From: Cyanobacteriota bacterium | GTDB taxonomy: Bacteria > Cyanobacteriota > Cyanobacteriia > PCC-6307 > Cyanobiaceae | Reading direction: 5' to 3' | Length of the DNA: 39,253 nucleotides | NCBI GenBank assembly: GCA_026389265.1 | Contig: JAPLIE010000106.1 | Span: 1 to 39,253, forward strand | Shown here: positions 1-8,733 of the stretch, piece after piece | How the letters are laid out: the number at the start of each line of letters is the position of its first letter | Numbering within the stretch: the first letter of the stretch is position 1 | The notes under the pieces: generated by a model | The model's database searches: none | The model's input: only the letters and a program-made list of their open reading frames with translations | Told to the model about the DNA's origin: nothing | Made by a program: the position numbers and the translations under genes

Positions 1-1
1 C

Positions 2-3000
2 GAGCTGGAGCAGCGGGTGCTGCAGCTGATGCGTGGCCTGCTTTCGGCCATGTTGCGCCAGGCCGCCAAGGTGGAGCGCTTCAAGACCAGCCTGCACCGC
101 CTCGACGCCATCCACGCCAAGTTCGACACCGCCAGCGGCGAGCCCGTGGTGCCCGACGACGGCTGGGGTCACCTCCAGCTCGACGCCACCGCCCTCTTCC
201 TGCTGCAGCTCGCCCAGCTCACCCGCTCCGGGCTGGTGATCGTGCAGACCAGCCACGAGCGCGATTTCATCCAGAACCTCGTGTACTACGTGGCTCGCGC
301 CTACCGGGTGGCCGACTACGGCATCTGGGAGCGGGGCGACAAGGGCAACCATGGCCTGCCGGAGCGCAACGCCAGTTCGATCGGCCTGGTGAAGGCTGCC
401 CTGGAGGCCCTCGAAGGCCTTGATCTCTACGGCCCCCATGGCGATGGCAGCTGCTGCCTCACCATTCCCCACGACGCGATCGTGCGCCTGCGCCGCGCTC
501 TGCGCAGCCTGCTGCCTCGGGAATCGGCCAGCAAGGAGGCCGACAGCGCCTGCCTGGCGGTGATCGGCTACCCCGCCTGGGCGGTGGAGGATCCGAAGCT
601 GGTGGCCCGCACCCGCGACACGATCCGCCGCGAACTGGGGGGCCGCTACGGCTACAAGCGCTTCCGCCGCGACGGCCACCAGTGCGTGAACGAGGATGTG
701 ACCCGGCTGCACTACGAGCGAGAGGAGCTGGCCGCGTTCGAGCACATCGAGTGCGAATGGCCGCTGTTCCTCGCCTTTGAGCTGGTCACCGCCTGCTGCG
801 AGGAGCGCTGGGAGGAGGCCCGCCACTGGCGCCAACGGCTCGCCGATCTGAGCGTGCTGGTGGAGGGGGTGCCCCTGCTGCCGGAGCTTTACCTGGTGCC
901 CGCCGAGGCCCTGGAGGCCGAACGGCGCCATCCGGGCAGCCAGGCGCGGATTCCTAACGAGAACGTGCCCCTGCTCTGGACCCAGAGCCTCACCTGGTTG
1001 GGGGATCTGCTGCTGGATGGCTTGATCACCCCGGAGGACCTCGATCCCTCCGGCCGCCGTCAGGGCACCCCCCTAGGGATCTCCGAGGTGCTGGTGGCCC
1101 TGGCCCCCGCCGATTCCGGCGTGGCCCTGGCGCTGCGGGAGGCGGGCTTTCCAGCGGAGGATCCCCTGCTGGCGCTGGCCGGGGGCGGCGACGAAGCCAA
1201 CCCCGTCGGGGTGCCCCTGGCGTTGCTCGCCACCCTTCCCGACGATGATCCACCGCTGCGGCTGGCCAGCTCCCGGGAGCTGGCGATGCGGATGGCGTTC
1301 GTGGGGGCCAACCCGCGCCTCGGCCTCTCCGGCCATCCGTCGGTGCGGATGGAAACCATGGCCACGGCCCGCCTCTACCGCCATGGCGGCGACCGGATCG
1401 CCTTCCTGCCAGCGGTTCTGGAGGAGAACACCTTCTATCTCGCCGATGACCCGCACCAGCTGTTGGACGCGGTGGCCAGCGAGGTGCGGCTGTTGCAGCG
1501 CCACTGGCGCGGGCCTGGCCTGCCGGTGCTGCTGGTGCCGGTGCCGGCCGGACCGTTCCGGCGCGATCCGGAGGCCTTCCTGGCCTTGGCCCAGCAGCTG
1601 GCCAGCGGGACCCTGGAGGGGGTGCCGGTGCAGCTCGCCAGCCACGAGGAGCTGGTGAGTCAGGCGAGCTGGGTGGAGCTGCCGGCCCAGGCGATGGTTG
1701 CCTGTGACCTGAGGCCACGCATCCAGACCCTCCTCCACCCCAGCACCAGCCGGGCGCCGCTCACCGCCCGCCAGGAGCAGGAACTCGATGATCACTCCGA
1801 AGCCGACCTGGTGGAGCGACTGTGGCGGAGCACCTCGTTGCAGGAACAGGCGGAGGTGCTGGAGTTGCTGGCGCGGCGCCTCGGTCCCCACGCCCGCCTG
1901 CAGGGTCCTGAGGGCCGGCCGATGGTGCTGGTGATGGCCCTGCTGGAGGAGGTGTACCGCCGCGGCCTTGAGGAAGCCGACTGGAACGTGGTGCGGCGGG
2001 TGGCCGGCTCCATGGGCCTGGTGCACCCCCAGCTCGAGGATGCCCTCACCGACCTGCTGGTGCGTCAGAAGCAGGTGGTGGTGGGCCGCAACTACACGAA
2101 CGAGTCGTTGATCAGCCAACCCCACGGCAGCAAGCGGATCGCCGCCATGATCCGCCGCTTCAGCGGTGAGGATGGCCGCGAGTGGATGCTCCAGCAGGAG
2201 CTGCTGCTGGCGGTGGATGGCCTAGTCCGGCTGGAACCGGATCTCCTCAGCGGCACCCTCACCCTCCAGCTCGGCCAGTTGCTGCTGCTGCTCACGGGCG
2301 AACTGGCGGCCGAGGAGAACCTCAGCCCCAGCGATGCCTTCGAGGCCCTCTGTAGCCAGCCGCCCCATGGGATCCGCCGCCGCCTTCGCACCGTGCTGGC
2401 TGATGTGGATCACGCCAGGGCAGCCTTGCTGCGCAAGGAGCAGCTCCACCTGCGTGGTCGCGTGCGCTGGGAAGTTCCCGATCCCCTCGAAGAGCTGCCC
2501 GGCGGGGAGTGCTGGCTGCAGCACCGCATGCGGCTTGGGGCCCTAGGGCGGGTTCCCCGCGATTTCTATCCCGGCATCTGGGATCTGTTGCACCACTGCC
2601 GCGGCGTGGTGATCGGCGACAAGCTCGAACGGCGCAACCGGCTGGAGAGCGCTCCGCTGGTGAGCGAGAAGACCCCCGGGGAACGCAACTTCGCCTCCCT
2701 GGTGGAGCAGCTGCTGGGCAAGATCGAGGCCCCGGAATACCGCCAGCTCTGCACCGAGTGCCTGCTGACCCTGATGGCCTTCGTGGCGGCCAACCCCCAG
2801 GTGCAGTTCGATGACGACCTGGCCCTCGATGTGGTGATCGGTCACGCCGTGCGGGTGGGCTGGCAGGAGCGCCATCAGGCTGTCCCGGCCAAGGACTACG
2901 GCCTCCACAAGGCCGAGGCCTGGGATCAGTTCTACCGCTCCTCTCCGGCCGCCTGCCGCCGCTGGCAGCTGCGGGCCCTGCAGCAGCTCACCGAGCCGGT

Positions 3001-3010
3001 GGTCGTGTGA
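2..3010 (+). CDS. GH15 / phosphorylase kinase alpha-like protein, 5' truncated
   Basis: This is a cyanobacterial member of the GH15-like family that includes the alpha/beta regulatory subunits of eukaryotic phosphorylase kinase. A GTG at 17 could start it, but the frame is open to the window edge and the first visible residues are already inside the helical domain, so I read the gene as cut by the boundary. Visible family signatures are VKAALEALEGLDLYG near residue 126 (counted from 17), VPLLWTQSLTWLGDLL near 320 and, in the C-terminal PHK-type domain, GRVPRDFYPGIWDLL, KTPGERNFASLVEQLL and APEYRQLC. The N-terminal half is the alpha/alpha-toroid region and the last ~450 residues resemble the PHK C-terminal domain. 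Eukaryotic relatives regulate glycogen breakdown; the bacterial activity is not established, so a glucan-related role is inference. It ends 17 bp before a convergent oxidoreductase gene. Confidence 0.85.
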   Translation, partial: ELEQRVLQLMRGLLSAMLRQAAKVERFKTSLHRLDAIHAKFDTASGEPVVPDDGWGHLQLDATALFLLQLAQLTRSGLVIVQTSHERDFIQNLVYYVARAYRVADYGIWERGDKGNHGLPERNASSIGLVKAALEALEGLDLYGPHGDGSCCLTIPHDAIVRLRRALRSLLPRESASKEADSACLAVIGYPAWAVEDPKLVARTRDTIRRELGGRYGYKRFRRDGHQCVNEDVTRLHYEREELAAFEHIECEWPLFLAFELVTACCEERWEEARHWRQRLADLSVLVEGVPLLPELYLVPAEALEAERRHPGSQARIPNENVPLLWTQSLTWLGDLLLDGLITPEDLDPSGRRQGTPLGISEVLVALAPADSGVALALREAGFPAEDPLLALAGGGDEANPVGVPLALLATLPDDDPPLRLASSRELAMRMAFVGANPRLGLSGHPSVRMETMATARLYRHGGDRIAFLPAVLEENTFYLADDPHQLLDAVASEVRLLQRHWRGPGLPVLLVPVPAGPFRRDPEAFLALAQQLASGTLEGVPVQLASHEELVSQASWVELPAQAMVACDLRPRIQTLLHPSTSRAPLTARQEQELDDHSEADLVERLWRSTSLQEQAEVLELLARRLGPHARLQGPEGRPMVLVMALLEEVYRRGLEEADWNVVRRVAGSMGLVHPQLEDALTDLLVRQKQVVVGRNYTNESLISQPHGSKRIAAMIRRFSGEDGREWMLQQELLLAVDGLVRLEPDLLSGTLTLQLGQLLLLLTGELAAEENLSPSDAFEALCSQPPHGIRRRLRTVLADVDHARAALLRKEQLHLRGRVRWEVPDPLEELPGGECWLQHRMRLGALGRVPRDFYPGIWDLLHHCRGVVIGDKLERRNRLESAPLVSEKTPGERNFASLVEQLLGKIEAPEYRQLCTECLLTLMAFVAANPQVQFDDDLALDVVIGHAVRVGWQERHQAVPAKDYGLHKAEAWDQFYRSSPAACRRWQLRALQQLTEPVVV

Positions 3011-3027
3011 TCCTCAGGGCATCTTGA

Positions 3028-4020
3028 TCAGATCGGCGCGTCTAGGGCCATGCAGAGGTTGGGCTGCTCCACGCATTGCTCAATCAGATCGGCGAGCAAC
3101 AGGGCCCGGGAGGCCTGCAGACCATCCACCGCCGGCTTCTCCACGCCCCGCACGCACTGGAGGAAGTGCTCCAGCTCGGCGTAGAGGGGTTCGATCGAGG
3201 TGGTGCTCACCTCTTCAATGAAGCCGTCGTTGCGGTACACCAGTTCACCGTGGTCGGCGCTCACCGAACCGGTGGAGCGGCGGTGGATGCGGAGGTTGTG
3301 CTTGAGGAAATCGGTTTCCATCAGGCTGCTGCGGCAGTGGGTGTAGAGCCGCCGCACCTTGCGATGGGCCATCTTGCTGGCGGTGAGGCTGGCCACCACG
3401 CCATTGGCGAAGGCCAGGGTGGCGTTCACGTAATCGATCGGACCATCGGAGCTGCGACCGCCGGCTGCGGCAAGCCTCACCACCGGGGAGCCGGCCAGCT
3501 CCAGCACCAGGTCGATGTCGTGGATCATCAGATCCAGCACCACCGACACATCGTTGGCCCGGTCGGGGTTGGGGCTGTGGCGGCGGGCTTCGAGCACCAC
3601 GATCTCCTCGCCGGCCACCACCTTCAGCAGTTCGCGGAAGGCCGGGTTGAAGCGCTCGATGTGGCCCACCTGCAACAACCGGCCGGCGGTGTCGGCGGCC
3701 TGGATCAGGGCGATGGCCTCCTCCTGGGTGGCGGCGATCGGCTTCTCGATCAGCACGTGCACGCCAGCCTGCAGGGCGGCCATGCCGACTCGGTGATGCA
3801 GCAGGGTGGGCACGGCGATGCACACCGCCTCCACCTCCCCCAGCAGTTCGGTGTAGTCGGGGAACCAGCGGCAGCTGAACTGCGCCACGGCCAGGGCGCC
3901 CCGCCCAGCATCCGGATCCGCCACCCCCACCAGCTCCGCATCCCGCAGCAGGCTGAGCACGCGGGCATGGTGCCAGCCCATATTGCCGATGCCGATCACC
4001 CCGACACGCACAGGGTTCAT
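3028..4020 (-). CDS. Gfo/Idh/MocA family oxidoreductase
   Basis: This 330-residue NAD(P)-dependent oxidoreductase has the two-domain Gfo/Idh/MocA fold. The N-terminal Rossmann motif GIGNMG is at residues 10-15, the conserved EKP motif (which includes the catalytic lysine region) at 92-94, and LDLMIHDIDLV near 162-172 holds the conserved His-Asp pair. Family members oxidise or reduce sugars, nucleotide sugars or inositols; UDP-sugar 3-dehydrogenases such as WlbA are among the closer-looking relatives, but the substrate cannot be read from sequence. It lies 34 bp downstream of the CNNM-type membrane protein on the same strand, so the two are probably cotranscribed. The length is normal and nothing looks broken. 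Confidence 0.85.
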   Translation of the reverse strand: MNPVRVGVIGIGNMGWHHARVLSLLRDAELVGVADPDAGRGALAVAQFSCRWFPDYTELLGEVEAVCIAVPTLLHHRVGMAALQAGVHVLIEKPIAATQEEAIALIQAADTAGRLLQVGHIERFNPAFRELLKVVAGEEIVVLEARRHSPNPDRANDVSVVLDLMIHDIDLVLELAGSPVVRLAAAGGRSSDGPIDYVNATLAFANGVVASLTASKMAHRKVRRLYTHCRSSLMETDFLKHNLRIHRRSTGSVSADHGELVYRNDGFIEEVSTTSIEPLYAELEHFLQCVRGVEKPAVDGLQASRALLLADLIEQCVEQPNLCMALDAPI

Positions 4021-4054
4021 GGCAGGGGAGCGCGAATGGGGCGATTATCGGTGA

Positions 4055-5332
4055 TCAGGCTCCCTCTCCGTTACTAGCCAGGATCTGGACCCGCTCGATG
4101 CGGGGGCCATCCATCGTGAGCACGGTGAAGCGGTTTCCCTTCCAGCCCAGGGTTTCGCCGGGCATCGGAATGTGCTGGAACCGCTCCAGCAGGAAGCCGG
4201 CCAGGGTGTGGTGCCCCTCGGCCTCGGGCAGCTGCAGGGCGAGCTGGCGGTTGAGTTCGAAGATCTCCAGATCCCCCGCTGCCGACCAACCGCCGTCCAC
4301 CAGGGGCATCAGATCATGGGCGGCCTCGAGGGGATCCTCGTCGTCGCCCACGATTTCACTGGTGAGGTCGGCCACGGTCACCAGGCCTTCGGTGCCGCCG
4401 TGTTCATCCACCACCACCAGCAGGGGCTGGCCGCTGCGGATCAGGGGCAGAAGATCGGCCAGGGAGGTGCTCTCCTGCACCTGGGCCACTGGCACCATGT
4501 AAGGCGCCAGGTGGGTGTCCGGCTTCAGCTCACCGCGGGCGATCGGTTCCGCCAGGCGGCGCAGGTCGAGCATGCCCCGCACATCATCGAGGGAGGCGCC
4601 GATCACCGGGAAGCGAGCGTGCTGGCTGGCATGCACGATCTCCATCATCTCGGCGAAGCGCACCTCCAGATCGAGGGTCACCATGCCGGAGCGGGGCACC
4701 ATCACCTCCCGCACCAGGGTGTCCCGCAGGGAGAACACACCTTCCAGAATGCTCCGCTCATCGGGCATCAGGCCGGTGACCCCGCCGCTCTCGATTAGGG
4801 TTTCGAGTTCGCCGGCCGAGAGCACCGGTACCAGTTCATCCCAGTTGCGCGGCAGCCCCACCAGTCCGAGCACCACCGCGGTGATCCGCTCGATCAGGAG
4901 CAGCAGGGGGGAGAGGGTGCGGGTGAGCGATTCCAGCAGCGGAGCCAGCTTCAGGGCCGAGGCCTCCGGCCGGTGCAGCACCCAGGCCTTCGGCAACAGG
5001 CCACCCATCACGGTGGCCAGCAGCACCAGCACAAGGAACACCACCGAATCCAGCCAGGCCTGCCCGAGCCGCCCCGCCACGGTGGCAGAGAGTTGGCCCG
5101 CCAGGCCGCGGCCGGTCCAGCCCACCGCCAGCAGAGCGAGCACCGCCCCCAGCTGGGTGGCCACGAGCACGCCCCGCAGCCGCTGCTGCAGCCGGGCCAC
5201 GGATCGGGCTCCCGGCACCCCATCGTCCTGGAGCTGCTGCACCCGGCTGGGCCGCAGCCGGATCACGGCGAATTCGGCGGCGGCGAAGAAGGCCATCAGG
5301 GCCAGCAGGATTGCTAGCGCCAGGTACCGCAT
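4055..5332 (-). CDS. CNNM/CorC-type membrane protein with CBS domains
   Basis: This is a 425-residue protein of the HlyC/CorC (hemolysin-like) family. The first ~150 residues are the CNNM (DUF21) transmembrane region, starting with a hydrophobic helix and the AAAEFAVIRLRPSRV segment typical of the family. A CBS pair follows at roughly 200-335 (VMVPRSGMVTLDL; LLVVVDEHGGTEGLVTVADL), then a CorC_HlyC C-terminal domain at about 345-420 (EGHHTLAGFLLERFQHIP). Relatives are implicated in Mg2+/Co2+ transport or efflux and in nucleotide sensing through CBS; the ion is not determinable here. Only the CBS region and family resemblance support hemolysin labels, and no haemolytic role should be inferred. 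It is first in a probable two-gene operon with the Gfo/Idh gene. Confidence 0.88.
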   Translation of the reverse strand: MRYLALAILLALMAFFAAAEFAVIRLRPSRVQQLQDDGVPGARSVARLQQRLRGVLVATQLGAVLALLAVGWTGRGLAGQLSATVAGRLGQAWLDSVVFLVLVLLATVMGGLLPKAWVLHRPEASALKLAPLLESLTRTLSPLLLLIERITAVVLGLVGLPRNWDELVPVLSAGELETLIESGGVTGLMPDERSILEGVFSLRDTLVREVMVPRSGMVTLDLEVRFAEMMEIVHASQHARFPVIGASLDDVRGMLDLRRLAEPIARGELKPDTHLAPYMVPVAQVQESTSLADLLPLIRSGQPLLVVVDEHGGTEGLVTVADLTSEIVGDDEDPLEAAHDLMPLVDGGWSAAGDLEIFELNRQLALQLPEAEGHHTLAGFLLERFQHIPMPGETLGWKGNRFTVLTMDGPRIERVQILASNGEGA

Positions 5333-5561
5333 GGTGGAAGAAATGGGGGGGCTGAACAGGCAGTATGGCTGTCCCGCCAGGGTCTGCAGGGCTAAGCGCT
5401 AGCCGCGCTGGGCCCAATCCACTGGCCAGCCATGCGCGAGGCCATGATCATCTGAGCCTAGTAGCAACACGGCTCGCGGATCATTGGCGCTGGCTGAATC
5501 AACGGCCTGGTGAAGGGGCGGCATGGTTATTCCGGCCGAGTAGGGGGGTGCGCTGTCGCTG

Positions 5562-5591
5562 TTGATCCGTTATCTTCGCCGCGTCTATTCT
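5562..5591 (+). promoter_or_regulatory. Possible sigma70-type promoter of cyAbrB
   Basis: TTGATC (5562-5567) and TATTCT (5586-5591) are separated by 18 bp. Transcription would start only a few bases before the ATG at 5601, implying a very short or absent leader. This is motif matching only. Confidence 0.3.
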
Positions 5592-5600
5592 AGCCAAACA

Positions 5601-5972
5601 ATGCTGACTGGTTCCGAACTGCTCGCCAAGGTCAAGGAAATCGGCGAGTCCAGCAAGAGTGATCTGGTGCGTGGCTGCGGCTACGTGAGCACCAAGAAGG
5701 ATGGTGCCGAACGGCTCAACTTCACCGCCTTCTATGAGGCCCTGCTCGAAGCCAAGGGCGTGAGTCTCGGCGAAGGTGGCGGCAAGACGGCCGCCGCCGG
5801 GCGGGGTCGCAAGCTGAGCTATGTGGCCACGGTGCAGGGCAATGGCAACCTGCTGGTGGGCAAGGCCTACACAGCTCTGCTGGGTCTCAGGCCGGGAGAT
5901 GAATTTGAAATCAAGCTCGGCCGCAAGCAAATCCGTCTGGTGCCCGCCGGCAGCAGCGACGACGAGGATTGA
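5601..5972 (+). CDS. cyAbrB family transcriptional regulator
   Basis: This is a 123-residue AbrB-like DNA-binding protein of the form conserved in nearly all cyanobacteria. Two parts are visible: an N-terminal cyanobacteria-specific segment (MLTGSELLAKVKEIG, SDLVRGCGYVSTKKDG, LNFTAFYEALLEAKGV) and a C-terminal AbrB-type swapped-hairpin domain (residues ~75-115, with GNLLVGKAYTALLGLRPGDE). I chose the ATG at 5601 because cyAbrB proteins characteristically begin at this MLTG-like sequence; a TTG 13 codons upstream falls on a likely -35 element. cyAbrB proteins modulate carbon/nitrogen metabolism genes, and this one may act globally. It stands alone and converges on the HpsJ-like gene. Confidence 0.93.
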   Translation: MLTGSELLAKVKEIGESSKSDLVRGCGYVSTKKDGAERLNFTAFYEALLEAKGVSLGEGGGKTAAAGRGRKLSYVATVQGNGNLLVGKAYTALLGLRPGDEFEIKLGRKQIRLVPAGSSDDED

Positions 5973-5982
5973 TCCCCGTTGA

Positions 5983-6007
5983 TTCCCGGGCCGCCGGCCC
6001 CTGGGAA
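5983..6007. terminator. Hairpin between convergent cyAbrB and HpsJ-like genes
   Basis: TTCCC-GGGCC / GGCCC-(CT)-GGGAA forms a 10-bp stem with a 3-nt loop and a 2-nt bulge in the 40 bp between two convergent stop codons. There is no T-run on either side, so it may be a bidirectional transcript-end hairpin rather than a canonical intrinsic terminator. Confidence 0.4.
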
Positions 6008-6012
6008 CGACC

Positions 6013-6870
6013 TCAGTCTCTCTCCGGGTCCGCGGGCCCGGACTGGGTGCGACTGAGGTTGTCGAAGTAGTCGATTTCCGCCTGCATCTGGGGGCGCCGT
6101 TGACGGCGCCTGGCCCGCCCCTCGCCTCTGCTCAGCCAGAGATCCTGCCATTCATCGAGCAGCGACACCGACTGACCGGGGCGGAAGGCGAGAGCGGCAA
6201 AGCCGATCGATTCAGCCAGGCAGGCCACGCTATTGCGAAGCAGGTCGGGGAGGAAACCGAGCCTGCCAGGGGTCGGAGCGGCCATGGTCTCGCGGGCAAT
6301 CTGGGTTTCCCCCTGATCGAGGGCAGCGCCCACCTGGCTTCTGAGCAGGGCGAGAGGTTGATCCAGATCGGCCGGACTGAGCACCGGACCGCGCAGTTTC
6401 TGAAGTTGGCTGTTGAGCTCACCATTGTTGGGGGCAAGGGCAATGGCCCGGCGCAGGGCGGCCAGTTTGCGCTCGGCCTGCTCGATGCGGGCGGTCTGGG
6501 CGTTGCTGCTGAGTTGGGATTGGCGCAGGCCGGCCGCGGTCTGAAGGGGCACCAGCAGCAGCAGACCCAGCACGGCACCCACGGCCAGCCTGGCGGAGAT
6601 CTGGCGGCGTCGCTGCCGCACCGGATCTTCGGGGTCGAGTTCGGCGGCGAGGTGGAGGAGGGCCAGGGCGGCCAGGGGGATGGGGGCCGCATTGATCAAC
6701 GCCAGACTCACCCGCAACTGCCAGAGCGGCGAGGCGATGGCCAGGGGGAAGACATTGCCCAGCACGATGGTGCCGAACAGCACAAAGAGCACCAGGCAGA
6801 CCACGCTGAGATTGCGGCAGGCCAGCAGCAGCGGGAGTGGGCCCTGGCGAGGGTCGGGGAGGGGAACCAT
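6013..6870 (-). CDS. HpsJ-like membrane protein, copy 1
   Basis: This 285-residue membrane protein resembles the cyanobacterial HpsJ family (hormogonium polysaccharide secretion J and the exosortase-associated HpsJ-like proteins). Hydrophobic segments are at about residues 17-40 (VVCLVLFVLFGTIVLG), 50-75 and 93-112 (AVGAVLGLLLLVPLQTAAGL). A helical region near 120-200 with heptad-like spacing follows (TARIEQAERKLAALRRAI), then another hydrophobic stretch near 225-245. I start it at ATG 6870 rather than the longer 6921 start because the N-terminus then aligns with the second copy at 26329-27159 (both have LSVVxLVLFVLFG at the same distance from Met). It lies 78 bp downstream of a PEP-CTERM gene on the same strand, so it is probably the distal gene of a two-gene operon. 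A surface-protein sorting or exopolysaccharide role is inferred from family and neighbour. Confidence 0.78.
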   Translation of the reverse strand: MVPLPDPRQGPLPLLLACRNLSVVCLVLFVLFGTIVLGNVFPLAIASPLWQLRVSLALINAAPIPLAALALLHLAAELDPEDPVRQRRRQISARLAVGAVLGLLLLVPLQTAAGLRQSQLSSNAQTARIEQAERKLAALRRAIALAPNNGELNSQLQKLRGPVLSPADLDQPLALLRSQVGAALDQGETQIARETMAAPTPGRLGFLPDLLRNSVACLAESIGFAALAFRPGQSVSLLDEWQDLWLSRGEGRARRRQRRPQMQAEIDYFDNLSRTQSGPADPERD

Positions 6871-6948
6871 CGGGTTAGGTCGGATCAGGCAATGGGCACC
6901 AACAATGCCTGGCAGCGGCAAACCTGGAGCCTAGGGGCAGGGCTGAGA

Positions 6949-7659
6949 TCAACGGTTGCCGGCCGAGCCGATGCGGCGGCGCAGGCGCCGGCTCCAGCCA
7001 TAGGCCCCGGCTGCGCCAATCAGGAGCGGGGGAGCCGGAACAGGGGCGTTGGGGGGATCGCCGACGAACACGTTGATCACGTTGTTGGGGTTGGTGTCGT
7101 TAAAGAAGGTCCAGCTGCCGATGTTGGTACCAGATGTTGTCATATCGAGGCCCACATCCGTTAGACTTTTGCCGATGAAAGTAGCGCTGGAATTGATTGG
7201 GGCGCCGTCGGTGTAGGGGGCAACGATGTAGAAGGAAGGATCGAGAGCTTGGCCACCCCAGAGCCAGTTTCTGGTTCCCGTGGTGCTGTCGGCTCCATCA
7301 AGGGAGTCGCTGCCAGCGGTGAATGAAGTAGTACCAGGATTGACAGGCTCCACCACGTATTTTTTGTAAGGGTCTGTGGAGCTCGTTTCAACCCCGGAGC
7401 ATATAAGGGCAGATCCGGGGGTCAGGGTCCCGCCGGGACTAGTGCCGGTGCAGGTCGATCCAGCTTGTGAAGCAAGTCCCCCTAGATTGAGGGAGCCGGT
7501 GGTAACAATCTTCAAATTACCGCCATCTTCAAAGATGTAGTAATTGAGGATGGCATCCGCCCGGCCTTGACAGAGCAGCAGCATTGCCGGCGCTGCGAGG
7601 GATGTGATTGCAAATCTTTTGGCCTGGCTGGTCAAGCTTTGTGAGATCTTGAGTGTCAT
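6949..7659 (-). CDS. PEP-CTERM-type surface protein, copy 1
   Basis: This 236-residue secreted protein has an N-terminal signal peptide (hydrophobic SLAAPAMLLLCQGRADA ending near residue 36). The body is rich in Ser, Thr, Gly and Asn. The C-terminal sorting signal is of the cyanobacterial PEP-CTERM kind: VPAPPLLIGAAGAYGWSRRL followed by RRR. The proline-rich start, ~16-residue hydrophobic helix and arginine cluster are the tripartite features recognised by exosortases. No exosortase gene lies in the window. After the signal peptide the sequence (NYYIFEDGGNLKIVTTGSLN) matches that of the second PEP-CTERM protein at 27263-27979, so the two are paralogues. The mature function is unknown; surface anchoring or matrix association is inferred from the sorting signal. 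Its neighbour downstream is an HpsJ-like membrane protein. Confidence 0.8.
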   Translation of the reverse strand: MTLKISQSLTSQAKRFAITSLAAPAMLLLCQGRADAILNYYIFEDGGNLKIVTTGSLNLGGLASQAGSTCTGTSPGGTLTPGSALICSGVETSSTDPYKKYVVEPVNPGTTSFTAGSDSLDGADSTTGTRNWLWGGQALDPSFYIVAPYTDGAPINSSATFIGKSLTDVGLDMTTSGTNIGSWTFFNDTNPNNVINVFVGDPPNAPVPAPPLLIGAAGAYGWSRRLRRRIGSAGNR

Positions 7660-7683
7660 GCAAAAGATGCCGAATAGCGGCGG

Positions 7684-7727
7684 AGTGAAGCGAATTTGTG
7701 CATGTATAACATGAAAACATCTTCACT
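7684..7727. promoter_or_regulatory. Inverted repeat upstream of PEP-CTERM gene 1
   Basis: AGTGAAG (7684-7690) and CTTCACT (7721-7727) are perfect 7-bp inverted arms. They flank a near-palindrome CATGTATAACATG that contains a TTATAC -10-like element on the minus strand. It lies about 25-70 bp upstream of the start codon, so an operator or leader hairpin is possible; this is untested. Confidence 0.3.
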
Positions 7728-7734
7728 AGGGTCC

Positions 7735-7768
7735 GTTCAGGCCTGCCTCGCCTAGAGAGGGCCTGAAC
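7735..7768. terminator. Perfect 9-bp inverted repeat between tRNA-Met and PEP-CTERM 1
   Basis: GTTCAGGCC (7735-7743) and GGCCTGAAC (7760-7768) pair perfectly around a 16-nt loop. It lies downstream of the minus-strand tRNA and upstream of the PEP-CTERM gene. No T-tract follows on either strand, so it may be a processing or termination hairpin for the tRNA transcript; this is uncertain. Confidence 0.35.
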
Positions 7769-7826
7769 AGCTGCCTAGCAAGCACGGCCGCCATAGCGGG
7801 GACGTGAGTCTCAGACCTGCCATCCA

Positions 7827-7899
7827 TGGGGGTCGCGAGGATCGAACTCGCCTCAGGCGGATTATGAGCCCGCTGCATTCACCAGATTGCTAGACCCCC
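7827..7899 (-). tRNA. tRNA-Met (CAU)
   Basis: Read on the minus strand, the 73 nt fold as a cloverleaf. The acceptor is GGGGGTC (7899-7893) paired with GACCCCC (7834-7828). The anticodon stem GCGGG/TCCGC carries the loop CTCATAA (anticodon CAT), and the T-arm is GCGAG-TTCGATC-CTCGC. The discriminator base is A and the 3' CCA is not encoded, as is usual in cyanobacteria. The loop and body resemble the cyanobacterial elongator tRNA-Met; a tRNA-Ile with lysidine-modified CAU cannot be formally excluded by eye. Confidence 0.9.
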
Positions 7900-7981
7900 T
7901 CACCCGGCAGCGCACTGGCTCCGGGGGCTCATCATTCCACCAGATCGCTGCGGTGAACCGGGCCCGCAGCTCCGCAGCCGC

Positions 7982-8626
7982 TCACCAGAGCCCCCGGACC
8001 GTGCCGCCGGCCTCACTGGCGGCGGAGCCGCTGTAGAAGGACCGGCCGTAGGGATTGACCCCGGGAACGCCGTAGCCGTAGGAGCTGAGCTTCGGCGCCA
8101 GCCGGGCGCCGCTGCAGGAGGTGTCGGCCAGGCTGGTGGTGAAGCAGGGGCTGATGTCACCGGTGCGTAGCGGCAGCGGAGAGCTCTGGGTTTCCATCAG
8201 CACCGCCGTGGTGTTCTGCACGGCTAGGCCGTCCCACACGATGGTCTGGTCGGGGAAGCCCAGGCCCATCACCCGGCTGCCGTCGCCGCCGCCCATGGCG
8301 ATCCCGAAGAAATCGGTGATCTGGTTGGTGAGGCTCACGCCGCGCTCGAACGGCGCTGTGTAGCTGTAGAAGCGCCGGGTCACCAGTTCCGGCACGGTCT
8401 GGACGCGGCCGCAGCGGGTCATCTCCACCGGGGCGGCATTGGCCACCGGCGCTTCCAGGGTGGTGGTGCAGACCACCGGACCCGCCAAGGCCGGCGTGGC
8501 GGGGGCTAAGGCCGCGATCAGGCCGGCGCCGGCCAGAAGCAGGCGGAGAACCGGTGCATCGGACGCGGCGGGATGGGCGTGGGAGCCGTCGCTGGCGGCG
8601 GACTGGAGGACTCCGGTGTCGGGCAT
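7982..8626 (-). CDS. Conserved secreted protein of picocyanobacteria, unknown function
   Basis: This is a 214-residue protein. A long N-terminus precedes a signal peptide whose hydrophobic core is [20 protein letters not shown], with a likely cleavage at ALA-G near residue 49. The mature part starts [20 protein letters not shown] and contains [20 protein letters not shown] and [19 protein letters not shown], which I recall as conserved in marine Synechococcus and Prochlorococcus proteins that some databases label occludin/ELL-like; that label has no functional weight. There are four cysteines in the mature part (VVCTTT, TRCGRV, SPCFTT, TSCSGA). It is divergent from pyrE with 107 bp between them. 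Confidence 0.7.
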   Translation of the reverse strand: MPDTGVLQSAASDGSHAHPAASDAPVLRLLLAGAGLIAALAPATPALAGPVVCTTTLEAPVANAAPVEMTRCGRVQTVPELVTRRFYSYTAPFERGVSLTNQITDFFGIAMGGGDGSRVMGLGFPDQTIVWDGLAVQNTTAVLMETQSSPLPLRTGDISPCFTTSLADTSCSGARLAPKLSSYGYGVPGVNPYGRSFYSGSAASEAGGTVRGLW

Positions 8627-8662
8627 GGGGTGGCTCCGCGGCGGGACTAAAGGATTCGAGTA

Positions 8663-8672
8663 TTGACGTCAA
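8663..8672. promoter_or_regulatory. TTGACGTCAA palindrome in the pyrE divergent region
   Basis: A 10-bp perfect palindrome containing a -35-like TTGACG sits in the 107-bp region between the divergent secreted-protein gene and pyrE. No good -10 is seen at 17 bp. It could be an operator or chance. Confidence 0.2.
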
Positions 8673-8733
8673 GGCTAGCTCCACTGACGGTGGGCACCAT
8701 GGAGTGGCTCGCTTCAACCGTTCATCTCTCGGC

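Noticed and set aside
3076-4077. 333-residue plus-strand ORF opposite the Gfo/Idh gene
   Set aside because: His/Gln/Gly-rich antisense shadow; the minus strand has the GxGxxG and EKP motifs.
5562-5600. Longer cyAbrB start at TTG 5562
   Set aside because: The extra 13 residues are outside the family and overlap a likely promoter.
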